Shown here: positions 7,289-16,433 of the stretch, piece after piece
Layout: every line of letters begins with the position of its first letter
Position numbering within the stretch: position 1 is the stretch's first letter
Assembly: GCA_019112735.1 (NCBI GenBank)
Contig: DXIS01000030.1
Span: 35,597-99,596 of the forward strand
Reading direction: 5' to 3'
Origin: Candidatus Mediterraneibacter guildfordensis
GTDB taxonomy: Bacteria > Bacillota > Clostridia > Lachnospirales > Lachnospiraceae
DNA length: 64,000 bases
Notes under the pieces: generated by a model
What the model was told of the DNA's origin: nothing
Seen by the model: the letters and a program-made list of their open reading frames with translations, nothing else
Database searches by the model: none
Made by a program: the position numbers and the translations under genes

Positions 7289-9104
7289 AGGAATGCACGG
7301 AAGACATGCCGGCACAGAGAAAGCCAAAGATTTCAAAGGGACGATCCGGAAACTGATCCGGTATATGAGCGCCTTTAAGATCCATATGCTGTTCGTGGCG
7401 GTGTTTGCCGTCTGCGGAACCATTTTCAATATCGTAGGGCCGAAGATCCTGGGAAAGGCGACCACCGAGATCTTCAACGGCCTGGTGAGCAAAGTGTCCG
7501 GCGGAAGCGGCATTGATTTCGGCCGGGTCGGGCAGATCCTTCTGCTCACGCTGGGCCTGTATCTCATAAGCGCCCTGTGCACCTTTATCCAGGGGATCAT
7601 TATGACCGGGGTGTCCCAGAAGACGACCTACCGGCTGCGCAAAGAGATCTCGGAGAAGATCAGCCGCATGCCGATGAATTATTTTGACACGAAGCCCGTG
7701 GGCGAAGTGCTCTCCCGGGTGACCAACGACGTGGATACGCTGGGGCAGAGCCTGAACCAGAGCGCGACCCAGATGATCACCTCCGTGACCACGCTGGTCG
7801 GCGTGCTGGTCATGATGCTGTCCATCAGCCCGCTGATGACGCTGGTGGCGCTTCTGATCCTGCCGGTGTCCATCCTGCTGATCTCCTTCGTGATGAAGCA
7901 CTCCCAGCGGTATTTCCGCGGGCAGCAGGCGTATCTCGGCAACGTAAACGGGCAGGTGGAAGAGATATACAGCGGCCACAACATCATCAAAGCTTTCAAT
8001 AAAGAGGAAGACGTGATCCGGGAATTCAACGAGACGAATGACAAACTCTATGACTCGGCATGGAAATCCCAGTTTTTCTCGGGCATGATGATGCCGGTCA
8101 TGCAGTTTGTCGGAAACCTCGGATACGTAGGCGTGGCGATCCTTGGCGGATTTCTGGCGATCCGGAAGACCATCGAGGTGGGGGACATCCAGTCCTTTAT
8201 CCAGTATGTGCGCAACTTCACCCAGCCGATCCAGCAGGTGGCCCAGGTCACCAATATGCTTCAGCTCACGGCGGCTGCGTCCGAGCGCGTCTTCGAGTTC
8301 CTGGATGAAAAGGAAGAGGACCAGACCGTGCCGGATCCGGTGTCCGTGGAAGGCTTGCACGGAAATGTGGAATTTGACCATGTGAATTTCGGATATAATG
8401 CCTACAAAACGATCATCAATGACTTCTCCGCGAAAGTGGAGGAAGGCCAGAAGATCGCCATCGTCGGTCCGACCGGCGCCGGCAAGACGACCATGATCAA
8501 GCTGCTCATGCGGTTCTATGACGTGAACAGCGGCGCCATCCGCATCGACGGCCATGACGTCCGGGATTTCAACCGGAGCGAACTTCGGGAAATGTTCGGC
8601 ATGGTGCTGCAGGACACGTGGCTTTTCCACGGCACCATCATGGAAAACATCCGGTACGGAAAGCTTGACGCTTCGGACGAAGACGTGATCCGGGCGGCAA
8701 AGGCGGCCCACGTCCACCGGTTTGTACAGACCCTGCCGGGCGGATACCAGATGGAGCTGAATGAGGAGGCCAGCAACGTATCCCAGGGACAGAAACAGCT
8801 TCTTACGATTGCCCGTGCGATCCTGGCGGATCCGAAGATCCTGATCCTCGATGAAGCAACCAGCTCCGTGGATACAAGGACAGAGGTGCTTATCCAGAAA
8901 GCCATGGATAACCTGATGAAAGGAAGGACCAGCTTCATCATCGCCCACCGGCTCTCCACCATCCGCGATGCGGACCTGATCCTCGTCATGAAAGACGGCG
9001 ACATCGTCGAGCAGGGCAGACACGAAGAACTCCTCGCCCGGAACGGGTTCTATGCAGAATTATATAACAGCCAGTTCGAAACAGCAGATCAGGCAAGCGC
9101 CTGA
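7281..9104 (+). CDS. ABC exporter, half-transporter B with canonical NBD
   Basis: About 607 residues starting at MPRGMHGRH; AGGAAAGGAGG sits just upstream, and the longer track ORF from 7131 only reads through the previous gene in another frame. An exporter-type membrane domain is followed by an NBD with Walker A (GPTGAGKTT), signature NVSQGQKQ, canonical Walker B with catalytic Glu (ILILDEATSS) and a switch His (IIAHRLST). It is the hydrolytically competent partner of the preceding gene. Translational coupling by overlap fits equal synthesis of the two halves. A strong terminator follows. Confidence 0.92.
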   Translation: MPRGMHGRHAGTEKAKDFKGTIRKLIRYMSAFKIHMLFVAVFAVCGTIFNIVGPKILGKATTEIFNGLVSKVSGGSGIDFGRVGQILLLTLGLYLISALCTFIQGIIMTGVSQKTTYRLRKEISEKISRMPMNYFDTKPVGEVLSRVTNDVDTLGQSLNQSATQMITSVTTLVGVLVMMLSISPLMTLVALLILPVSILLISFVMKHSQRYFRGQQAYLGNVNGQVEEIYSGHNIIKAFNKEEDVIREFNETNDKLYDSAWKSQFFSGMMMPVMQFVGNLGYVGVAILGGFLAIRKTIEVGDIQSFIQYVRNFTQPIQQVAQVTNMLQLTAAASERVFEFLDEKEEDQTVPDPVSVEGLHGNVEFDHVNFGYNAYKTIINDFSAKVEEGQKIAIVGPTGAGKTTMIKLLMRFYDVNSGAIRIDGHDVRDFNRSELREMFGMVLQDTWLFHGTIMENIRYGKLDASDEDVIRAAKAAHVHRFVQTLPGGYQMELNEEASNVSQGQKQLLTIARAILADPKILILDEATSSVDTRTEVLIQKAMDNLMKGRTSFIIAHRLSTIRDADLILVMKDGDIVEQGRHEELLARNGFYAELYNSQFETADQASA

Positions 9105-9111
9105 GACAAAA

Positions 9112-9156
9112 GACCCGCCCTGTAAGCGAAAGCTTACATAGGGCGGGATCTTTTTG
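9112..9156 (+). terminator. Strong intrinsic terminator of the first exporter operon
   Basis: CCCGCCCTGTAAGC, loop GAAA, GCTTACATAGGGCGGG form a long near-perfect stem with a stable tetraloop, followed by ATCTTTTTGTCTT. Confidence 0.9.
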
Positions 9157-9159
9157 TCT

Positions 9160-9948
9160 TTATTGTTCTGGCAAGGCAGCGGAATCCTCTACAATATCTG
9201 TTATAAGCTGCCGGAAGTCTTTGGCATTTTGGGAAGTGATTACCGGCTTCCCTGTCGTTTCTTCAATATCTTTCCGGGTATTTCCTGCAATGGCCCCGCC
9301 TTTTTGTGCTACTTTTCGATTTTCCGGAAAAGTAGCGGGCTTTACAGTTTTAGAGATTTCTGTTGTGGCGGCTTACGCAAGCATTGTCAAAACCAATTCC
9401 AGATCGTTCATGTTGTCTCGAAGATTTTCTTTCTTCAAGCCTTTCAGCTTTTTGTATTGCCGGGTTGTCATGCCTGACCACGCGCGGGAAATTTCATCTG
9501 TCAGGATTGCATACTCCTTACCTTTTTCCACACCGCGCTTTTGCCACTCATCTGTCAGCTCATTACGGATGCGGATTGCCAAAAGGCGTTGGTGTACCCA
9601 TTCTTCGGAATACCCTTTTTTCAGATAGGTTTCTAGTGCCCGGTCAATGGCCTGTTCCGGGTCAATAGTTTCTTCAATCCGTTCTCGTCCCACACTTGCA
9701 AGCCACGCCTTGAACGGTTCTGCTTTTGGGGATGGAACAGACTGGACAATCCGCAAAAGTTGTTCTGTATTGGCAACATCTGTTTTGTATTTTTTTCCAT
9801 CAGAGGACAGCATTTTCAGTTGTACGATTTTTTCGTACAACTCAACTGCACCTTCTTTTTTCAGCTTTCGTTTTAAGTCACTCCAATACCGACGCGGATT
9901 TTCGGTGCCGGTTAAAATAGCTATTACATCTACAATGGAAAAATCCAC
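9160..9948 (-). pseudogene. Bro-N/phage antirepressor-like protein, broken by an internal stop
   Basis: The minus-strand ORF of 191 codons (9373-9948) begins FSIVDVIAILTG and contains VANTEQLLRIVQSVPSPKAE and GKEYAILTDEISRAW, typical of Bro-N/DinD-like proteins related to phage antirepressors. It stops at TAA (9373-9375), but the same frame continues for another 70 codons with the expected C-terminal tail (TEISKTVKPATFPENRKVAQ...) to a TAA at 9160. Family members usually have Glu at the stop position, so a single GAA-to-TAA change is likely. The N terminus also lacks about 20 residues, with an in-frame TGA just upstream of the GTG. Read as a decayed phage- or defence-derived gene stranded between two operons. 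Confidence 0.8.
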
Positions 9949-10062
9949 CTCAGGAATAGTTCATTTATGAAAATACTGTGAAACTCCTCCAAAGTTTAAA
10001 TTCAGTTTAAATAACCGTCATAAAATATCTGCTGGAAATAACTTTTCAGGAAGGAGAAGGAA

Positions 10063-11049
10063 ATGATAGAAGTCAATAATCTGACTAAATTTTACGGCGA
10101 CCACAAGGCTGTGGACAATATCAGTTTCTCCGTCAAGGACGGCACGGTCTGCGGGTTCTGCGGGCCGAACGGCGCCGGAAAATCAACGACCATGAACATT
10201 ATGACGGGCTGTCTCTCGGCCACGTCAGGCACAGTGACCATCGGCGGATATGACATCTTCGAGCATCCCCTGGAAGCGAAGAAGCTGATCGGCTACCTGC
10301 CGGAGCAGCCGCCCCTCTATCTGGAGGAGACGCCGCGGGAGTATCTGAGGTTTATCGCGGAGGCGAAGAAGGTGCCGCGGGAGCGGCTGACGGACGAGGT
10401 TGAGCGGGTCATGAAAGAAACCCAGATCAGCGATGTGGCGGACCGGCTCATTAAAAATCTGTCCAAAGGATATAAGCAGCGCGTCGGGATCGCCCAGACG
10501 CTTCTGGGCAGTCCGAAGGTCATCATCCTCGACGAGCCAACCGTAGGGCTCGACCCGATCCAGGTGGTGGAGATCCGCGACCTGATCAAGAACCTCGGGA
10601 AACGCCACACGGTTATCCTGAGCAGCCACATCCTGTCGGAAGTCCAGCAGATGTGCGATGAGATCATCATTATCGCGAAAGGCAAACTGATCGCATACGA
10701 TACGACCGAAAATCTGGAGAAGCAGCTCCAGCCGAAAGTGATGCTGGAGATCCAGACCGATGCGACAAAAGAAGAGAGCGAAGGTGTGCTCGGCCAGATC
10801 GAAGGCATCGAGAACGCGGAGTATTCTGAGGAAGACGGTCTTCTGAAAGTGCTGATCACCACAGTTCCGGACAAAGAACTGGAGATCCGGAAGCTCCTCT
10901 CCAGGAAATTCGCGGCCATCGACCGGGCGGTGTTGAAGAACGATAAAGTAAAGGCCAATCTGGAAGAAATCTTTATCGAACTGACCCACGCCGAACCGGA
11001 GACCCATGAAGCTCCGGATGAAGAGAAGAGAGAGGGGGATGAGCCATGA
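10063..11049 (+). CDS. ABC transporter ATP-binding protein, Gld/ABC-2 type
   Basis: A 328-residue ATPase with Walker A (GPNGAGKST, about residue 35), signature LSKGYKQRV, Walker B VIILDEPTVGLDP and switch ILSSHIL. It has an extra C-terminal domain of about 100 residues, ending in an acidic tail, typical of ABC-2 exporters of the GldA type. AGGAAGGAGAAGG precedes the ATG. It overlaps the permease gene by 4 bases and heads a four-gene operon resembling Bacteroidetes gldA-gldF-gldG plus a DUF4340 protein. The exported substrate is not known in Firmicutes, where gliding is absent. Confidence 0.9.
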   Translation: MIEVNNLTKFYGDHKAVDNISFSVKDGTVCGFCGPNGAGKSTTMNIMTGCLSATSGTVTIGGYDIFEHPLEAKKLIGYLPEQPPLYLEETPREYLRFIAEAKKVPRERLTDEVERVMKETQISDVADRLIKNLSKGYKQRVGIAQTLLGSPKVIILDEPTVGLDPIQVVEIRDLIKNLGKRHTVILSSHILSEVQQMCDEIIIIAKGKLIAYDTTENLEKQLQPKVMLEIQTDATKEESEGVLGQIEGIENAEYSEEDGLLKVLITTVPDKELEIRKLLSRKFAAIDRAVLKNDKVKANLEEIFIELTHAEPETHEAPDEEKREGDEP

Positions 11050-11909
11050 CCGCGGTATTCCGACATGAACTGCGCATGATGTTTTCAAATCTCACCGCCT
11101 ATGTGTACGGGATGTTCTCCCTGCTGGCGGTTGCGATCTATATGATGTACTACAACCTGAGTGTCGGCTACGCGAACTTTGAGTATGCCCTTGCGGGGGC
11201 GTCCTTTGCGCTGCTGATCATGATCCCGATCATTACCATGCGGATCATCGCGGAGGAGAAGAAGCAGAAGACAGACCAGCTGCTCTACTCCCTGCCGATC
11301 TCAACGACACAGGTGGTGGTCGGCAAGTTCCTGGCTGTATTCGTGACGTCGGTGATCCCGCTGGTCATCGTGTCCGTTTATCCGTTTATCCTGAAGAATT
11401 ACGGGAACCTGTATCTTCCGACGGCCTTCGGCGCGATGTTCGGCTACATCATGTTGACGGCGGCGCTTCTGTCCATCGGGATCTTTATCTCTTCGATCAC
11501 GGAGTCCCAGCCGATGGCGGCGGGGATCTGCTTCGCGGCTATGGTCCTGAACTACTACATGGTCACGCTGGCGGAATATGCCCTGTCATCGGCCTACGGT
11601 TCCTTTGTGGCGCTGCTTGTCATTGAAGTGCTCCTGGCCCTTCTGGTCCGGCATATGACCGGAAATGACCTTCTGGCGGAAGGACTCGGCGGTGTGGCCA
11701 TGGTGGCGACGGTTGCCGCATATATCTATAACAGCGACTGGTTTGAAGGACTGTTCCCGGCCATACTGGAGAAACTCTCTGTCTATGAACGGTTCTATGA
11801 GTTCGTGGACGGTGTGTTTGACTACACCCATGTGGTGTACTTTATCAGTGTGATCGTATTTTTCCTGTTTTTAACAGTCCAGTCACTTGAGAAAAGGAGA
11901 TATAACTGA
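11046..11909 (+). CDS. ABC-2 type permease, GldF-like
   Basis: 287 residues, mostly hydrophobic with about six membrane helices. The start MTAVFRHELRMMFSNLTAYV is typical of ABC-2 permeases, and the segment IIAEEKKQKTDQLLYSLPIS is the conserved cytoplasmic coupling region. It overlaps the ATPase gene upstream by 4 bases and shares one base with the next gene. It would form the membrane channel for the ATPase and work with the two extracytoplasmic partners that follow. Confidence 0.88.
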   Translation: MTAVFRHELRMMFSNLTAYVYGMFSLLAVAIYMMYYNLSVGYANFEYALAGASFALLIMIPIITMRIIAEEKKQKTDQLLYSLPISTTQVVVGKFLAVFVTSVIPLVIVSVYPFILKNYGNLYLPTAFGAMFGYIMLTAALLSIGIFISSITESQPMAAGICFAAMVLNYYMVTLAEYALSSAYGSFVALLVIEVLLALLVRHMTGNDLLAEGLGGVAMVATVAAYIYNSDWFEGLFPAILEKLSVYERFYEFVDGVFDYTHVVYFISVIVFFLFLTVQSLEKRRYN

Positions 11910-13369
11910 TGAAAGAACGATTCAAAAAAAATATGGCGGAGATCCGGGCTCAGTTCGGGACGCGCTCCAGCAAGGTCGGAAGCTACAGTTTTATCCTGGC
12001 GGCCGTGGTGCTGGCGATCCTGATCACTGTCAATTTCGCGCTCAGTTTCCTGCCGGACAGCTATGCCCAGGCGGATCTTACGGCCAATCAGCTTTATTCC
12101 ATCTCCAGCCAGTCCAAGGTCATGTTAAGTTCGCTGGAGGATGACATTACGATCTACTGGATCGTGGCGGCCGGCCAGGAAGATGAATATGTGGAAAAGC
12201 TGCTCCACAATTATGAGGATTACAGCAGCAAGGTGAAGGTGGAAAAGAAGGATCCGGACCTGAACCCGGATTTCACCAATGCCTACACCGATGAAGAAAT
12301 TTATAACAATTCGGTCATCGTAGAGTGCGGGGACCGGTACCGCTACATCAGCTATGAAGAAATGTATGAAGTCAGCAGCACGGATAACTATTCCATGTAT
12401 TCCAGTGCGGATGAATTCTCCGGCGAGAAGCTGATCACCTCGGCGATCTCCTACTGTACGACGGAAGAACTGCCGGTTGTCCATGTGCTGGAAGGCCATG
12501 GCGAGGCGGAACTGTCGACGAGTTTCGCGGACGCCATCGAGACCGATAATCTGGAGACGGAGAGCCTTTCCCTTCTGAACGGGGAGGCGGTTCCGGAAGA
12601 TGTGGAGTGCATCCTCATTAATGCGCCATCCACGGATATTTCAGAGGAAGAAAAAGATATGCTGATCGACTTCCTGGAAGGCGGCGGAAGAGTGCTGATC
12701 TTAAGCGGCACCAACACGGAAGACGAACTGCCGAACCTGAAGGCGGTTGCAGAGTACTACGGGATTTCCGTTCTTGAAGGCGTGGTCGTGGAAGAAAGTA
12801 CGGACCATTATATTTTCAACATGCCGGTCATCCTGATGCCGGAAATGGGATCCAGCGACATTACGGATCCGCTGATCAACGACAACTATCATGTGATTAT
12901 GCCGGTGGCGAAAGCGCTGGATGTATCCGAACCGGACGGCGATGTGACGGTTACGCCTCTTCTGACGTCCTCAGAGAATTCATTCCTCAAGGCGGACGGC
13001 TATAATATCGAGACCTATGAGAAGGAAGACGGGGACACGCAGGGTCCGTTGACGCTGGCCGCGCTGGCGACGAAGGATATCGACGACGAGAACCAGATGC
13101 AGTTTGTCTGGATCGCATCTTCCGTCCTGCTTGACGAAGCGTATAATCAGTACTCATCAGATGCGAATGAAGACTTCGTGCTCAACGCACTGGAAATGAT
13201 GTGCGAGAAGGACGACAGCGTATCCGTGCGCTCCAAGAGCCTGACAAATGAGTACCTGACGGTCAGCACAAGTTCGGCTTCGCTTATCAAGGTTGTAACG
13301 ATCGGCGTGATCCCGGCCATCTATCTGATCGTCGGCATCGGAGTCGTTGTAAGGAGGAAACGCAGATGA
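11909..13369 (+). CDS. GldG-family ABC accessory protein
   Basis: 486 residues with one N-terminal helix (about 27-47, following a basic stretch), a large soluble extracytoplasmic domain, and a C-terminal helix (VVTIGVIPAIYLIVGIGVVV) ending in RRKRR. The motifs VVHVLEGHGEAELS and INAPSTDISEEEKDMLIDFLEGGGR belong to the ABC-type uncharacterised transport domain of GldG. It probably forms an external module on the permease. Start and stop overlap both neighbours, so the four genes are tightly coupled. Confidence 0.85.
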   Translation: MKERFKKNMAEIRAQFGTRSSKVGSYSFILAAVVLAILITVNFALSFLPDSYAQADLTANQLYSISSQSKVMLSSLEDDITIYWIVAAGQEDEYVEKLLHNYEDYSSKVKVEKKDPDLNPDFTNAYTDEEIYNNSVIVECGDRYRYISYEEMYEVSSTDNYSMYSSADEFSGEKLITSAISYCTTEELPVVHVLEGHGEAELSTSFADAIETDNLETESLSLLNGEAVPEDVECILINAPSTDISEEEKDMLIDFLEGGGRVLILSGTNTEDELPNLKAVAEYYGISVLEGVVVEESTDHYIFNMPVILMPEMGSSDITDPLINDNYHVIMPVAKALDVSEPDGDVTVTPLLTSSENSFLKADGYNIETYEKEDGDTQGPLTLAALATKDIDDENQMQFVWIASSVLLDEAYNQYSSDANEDFVLNALEMMCEKDDSVSVRSKSLTNEYLTVSTSSASLIKVVTIGVIPAIYLIVGIGVVVRRKRR

Positions 13370-14811
13370 GAAGAGAACGGAAACTGATGATCCTGACCGG
13401 CGTCCTGGTGGTCTGCGCTGCCGGGGCCTTCGGGATATCCCGGATCGACTTTGAGGAGAAGATGACCGGGACGGAGACGACGATCGTGGATGCGGACAGT
13501 GCGGACATTACGTACCTTTCATGGAACTATGAGGATGACGAGCTGGCGTTTACACGGGAGGACGGCGCCTGGACCTATGAGCCGGACGCGAAGATGTCCG
13601 TGGATCAGGATCTGCTGGATGGGATCGCGGAAAATCTTTCCAGTATCATTTCGGATAAAAAAGTAGAGGAAGTTCAGAGCCTGGGCGTTTATGGTTTAAG
13701 CGACCCGGCTTATAACATTACCATTAAAACGGCGGACGATACGTGGGAGATCGCGGTGGGCGACGAGACATTTTCGGATGGGGAAGTGTACATTTCCAAC
13801 GGCGACGGCTATGTATACCTGACGGATTCCGGCCTTATCGACGACATCTCCTACACGCTGCTCGACTGTGTGCAGAAAGAAGAGATCCCGCAGATGGCGT
13901 CCATCTCAGAAGTCAAAGTCGTGAACGAAGGCACGGCGGATATCATCTATAAGGAAAATGCCGGATACTGTTACAGTGACGCCTACCTGTATTATCTGAA
14001 AGACGGGGATGCGTATCGGAATCTGGATAATGTGGATACAGGCAATACATTTACCACACTGTCGGAATTTACATGGACAGACTGCGTGGATTATTACGCG
14101 GACGATACAGAGCTTGAATATTACGGGCTGGCCGATCCGGCAGCCACGGTGACGATCATCTACAGACCGGCTGAAGAAGATTCAAACGACTCGGAAGGCG
14201 GTTCGGATGATGCGGAGGCGGCAGATGATGCAGAAGATCAGATATTTGAATACGAGGTCGGGACATCAGACAACGTATACTATGCGAAGCTTGTGGATTC
14301 CAACATTGTGTATACCATCAGCGAAGAGGTCTACAATGCGGCTGTGAATGCGTCCTATGAGAAACTGAAACCGGATGAAGTGATCCTGCTTGACTGGGAT
14401 ACGGTGGACAGCATCGAGATGGAACTTGACGGAAATGTGTATACTGTCGATCTTGAAAAAGACGGGGACGATGCATACAAATATACGCTGAATGGAGCAG
14501 AGGTTGAATTCGATGATGTTCTGGATCAGATCCTGAATATTACTACGGCGGCGGACAGCGCCGATGATGAAGAAGACGATCTGCCGGAAGAAGAACCGGC
14601 GCTCAGTGGAAACAAATCCGAACTGAAGCTTACCTTCCACCGCAACACGGATGAGTATCAGACCGTGGAACTGGAATTCTACCAGTATGACGGCTCGCAC
14701 TGCATCTCTGTCCTGGATGGCGGTGAAATGAACTATACAGACCGGTCGCCTGTGATCGATCTGAAAGAGGCGATCAATTCCGTCATCCTGGACAGTGAAA
14801 GCGGGGAATAA
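13366..14811 (+). CDS. DUF4340 domain protein, extracytoplasmic
   Basis: 481 residues with a basic N terminus and a single helix (about 6-24), then a very acidic soluble region containing repeated DUF4340-like units, for example VQSLGVYGLSDPAYNITI and ELEYYGLADPAATVTI. A low-complexity acidic linker (about 265-290) separates them. DUF4340 proteins regularly follow GldG-like genes, and here the gene overlaps it by 4 bases. Function unknown; a surface-exposed partner of the ABC system is the simplest view. Confidence 0.85.
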   Translation: MRRERKLMILTGVLVVCAAGAFGISRIDFEEKMTGTETTIVDADSADITYLSWNYEDDELAFTREDGAWTYEPDAKMSVDQDLLDGIAENLSSIISDKKVEEVQSLGVYGLSDPAYNITIKTADDTWEIAVGDETFSDGEVYISNGDGYVYLTDSGLIDDISYTLLDCVQKEEIPQMASISEVKVVNEGTADIIYKENAGYCYSDAYLYYLKDGDAYRNLDNVDTGNTFTTLSEFTWTDCVDYYADDTELEYYGLADPAATVTIIYRPAEEDSNDSEGGSDDAEAADDAEDQIFEYEVGTSDNVYYAKLVDSNIVYTISEEVYNAAVNASYEKLKPDEVILLDWDTVDSIEMELDGNVYTVDLEKDGDDAYKYTLNGAEVEFDDVLDQILNITTAADSADDEEDDLPEEEPALSGNKSELKLTFHRNTDEYQTVELEFYQYDGSHCISVLDGGEMNYTDRSPVIDLKEAINSVILDSESGE

Positions 14812-14814
14812 AGA

Positions 14815-14848
14815 ATAAGGGTGCAGGGATTCAATCCTGCACCCTTAT
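14815..14848. terminator. Convergent terminator between the ABC operon and the response regulator
   Basis: ATAAGGGTGCAGG and CCTGCACCCTTAT form a perfect 13-base stem with an 8-base loop. It lies just after the DUF4340 gene, and the stop codon of the opposing regulator sits in its loop, so it can serve both strands. U-tracts are weak on both sides. Confidence 0.7.
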
Positions 14849-15511
14849 CTGCGCTTTGTATCCAAGCCCCCGGATGGTGATGATCTGAAAGTCCGGATTA
14901 TTTTCAAAATGGTTCCTCAGACGGTTGATATGTACACTGACGGTCGCCTCCATGGACTCTGTGGCCGGGCCCCAGATATCATCCAGAAGCTGGATCCTGG
15001 TGAAGATCTTATTCGGATAGGAGAGCAGTTTATAGAGAAGCAGGAATTCTTTCGGCGGCAGGGTGATCGTGTGGTGATCCCGCTGAACAGTCAGGGCGTC
15101 ATAGTCCAGCACGGTTTCCCCGACCGTAAGGCGGTGATCCGATGCAATCCGGGCCCGCCTTAACAGAGCGCGGATCCGGAGAAGAAGTTCTTCCTCGTCA
15201 AAAGGTTTCGTCATATAGTCGTCCGTTCCGGCCAGAAAGCCGTGCTTGATATTATCCGGAAGCTGCCGGGCGGAAAGCATGAGGATCGAAAGGTCATAGC
15301 GGCAGTCCCGCAGCAGCCTTGTGAATTCATAACCGTCCATGCCGGGCATCATAACGTCCACGATCAGAAGATCGAACGGGATCTCCTTTATCAATTTCAG
15401 AGCTTCGCCGGCCGAAGAGGCACAGCAGGGCGTATATCCGGCATCTGTAAGGAGCGCGCTCAGGTAATGCCGGGTGTGTTTATCGTCGTCTGTAATAAGG
15501 ATCTGAAACAT
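14831..15511 (-). CDS. OmpR/PhoB-family response regulator (orphan)
   Basis: 226 residues. The receiver domain has the acidic pocket ITDDD, the phosphoacceptor region LLIVDVMMPGMDG and the conserved Lys in DDYMTKPF. The C-terminal winged helix contains LPPKEFLLLYKLLSYPNKIFTR and the wing TIRGLGYKA. GGAGGGA precedes the ATG. No histidine kinase lies beside it here, which is unusual for this family, so the partner must be elsewhere. It converges on the Gld-like operon; whether it controls that operon cannot be seen. Confidence 0.92.
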   Translation of the reverse strand: MFQILITDDDKHTRHYLSALLTDAGYTPCCASSAGEALKLIKEIPFDLLIVDVMMPGMDGYEFTRLLRDCRYDLSILMLSARQLPDNIKHGFLAGTDDYMTKPFDEEELLLRIRALLRRARIASDHRLTVGETVLDYDALTVQRDHHTITLPPKEFLLLYKLLSYPNKIFTRIQLLDDIWGPATESMEATVSVHINRLRNHFENNPDFQIITIRGLGYKAQIRVQD

Positions 15512-15708
15512 AGAGTCCCTCCATTCTTGTTTGCCGGCCAGCTGCTGACCGGTTTTTCTGTGAAAATCGTATCAGTGAATCGTGACCATTCTGTTTCGGC
15601 GGGGCGGTTTTCACAGATATTTCATAAAATGACGAATATATTATTGCTGCCTGATCTTTGTCTGACATTGAAGGCATCAGAGGTTTTAGAAAGATGATTA
15701 CAAATGTA

Positions 15709-15737
15709 TTGAAAGAGCAATGAATCTGCATTATAAT
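15709..15737 (+). promoter_or_regulatory. Promoter for the toxin-antitoxin pair
   Basis: TTGAAA (15709-15714) and TATAAT (15732-15737) with exactly 17 bases between. It sits at the 3' end of a 258-base gap after the response regulator start; nothing else recognisable was found in that gap. Confidence 0.65.
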
Positions 15738-15769
15738 ATAAACAAAACACCAGGACGGAGGGATGAAAA

Positions 15770-16063
15770 ATGTCTAGTACAATTCAGGTGCGTGTTGATG
15801 ATGAACTGAAGAATAAGGTGGATAAATTGTTTAAGGATCTTGGAACGGATACGACTTCTGCAATCCGAATGTTTTTAACACAGGCTGTTGCGACCAATGG
15901 TTTTCCGTTTGAGATAAAACGGATTCCGGATAATCCTTATGCTGCTATGACTGAAGATATGTTTTTAGAAAAACTTGAAAAGTCGAGAGTGTCTGTGTCA
16001 CAGGGAAAGTGCAGGCCGGCAGAGATGGTTATTGCAGATATGAGGAAAAAGTATGGAATATAA
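15770..16063 (+). CDS. RelB/DinJ-family antitoxin
   Basis: 97 residues starting STIQVRVDDELKNKVDKLFKDLG, followed by TTSAIRMFLTQAV, the ribbon-helix-helix pattern of the RelB/DinJ family. The C-terminal half should wrap around the toxin. It overlaps the toxin gene by 11 bases, the usual antitoxin-first, translationally coupled order. A GGACGGAGGG site precedes the start. The pair probably represses its own promoter. Confidence 0.9.
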   Translation: MSSTIQVRVDDELKNKVDKLFKDLGTDTTSAIRMFLTQAVATNGFPFEIKRIPDNPYAAMTEDMFLEKLEKSRVSVSQGKCRPAEMVIADMRKKYGI

Positions 16064-16367
16064 AGTAATCGTATCAGAAGAAGCAGAGGCAGACCTGGAC
16101 CGGTATATCAGATATCTGTTTGCAGTGAAAAGGAATGAACAGGCAGCACGAAATGTTCTCGAAGATTTTGAAGCAACGATCAAAGCGTTAAAAAATGTTG
16201 CCGGGAGTCTCAAGCTGTGTGATAATGAGCAACTGAGAAAACAGGGTTACCGCAGGATAAATTTTCTGTCGCACAGATATTTTTTGATTTATCGGATTGT
16301 TGATGATACTGTATTTGTAGATAATATTTTTCATGAAATGCAGGATTATGAAAATAAAATGATGTAA
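16053..16367 (+). CDS. RelE/ParE-family toxin
   Basis: 104 residues beginning YKVIVSEEAEADLDRYIRYL, with the C-terminal core QGYRRINFLSHRYFLIYRIVDDTVFVDNIFHEMQDYE typical of the RelE/ParE fold (strand with Arg, RYFLIYRI, then a His-containing end). It could be an mRNA interferase or a gyrase poison; the sequence alone does not settle this. It overlaps the antitoxin gene. Base composition is AT-richer than the molybdopterin genes that follow, consistent with horizontal gain. Confidence 0.88.
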   Translation: MEYKVIVSEEAEADLDRYIRYLFAVKRNEQAARNVLEDFEATIKALKNVAGSLKLCDNEQLRKQGYRRINFLSHRYFLIYRIVDDTVFVDNIFHEMQDYENKMM

Positions 16368-16433
16368 TTTTCAAAGTATGATAAAATACATACAATATAA
16401 AAATCAAATGGAGACAGAGAAAGGATCAAAACC

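Noticed and set aside
7143-9023. Long antisense ORF of 626 codons on the minus strand
   Set aside because: It lies opposite the canonical ABC exporter half and has the His/Asp/Gly-rich composition of a shadow frame in GC-rich sequence; no start signal or family motif.
16368-16433. Molybdenum-cofactor riboswitch before moaC
   Set aside because: The 66-base gap is too short and AT-rich.
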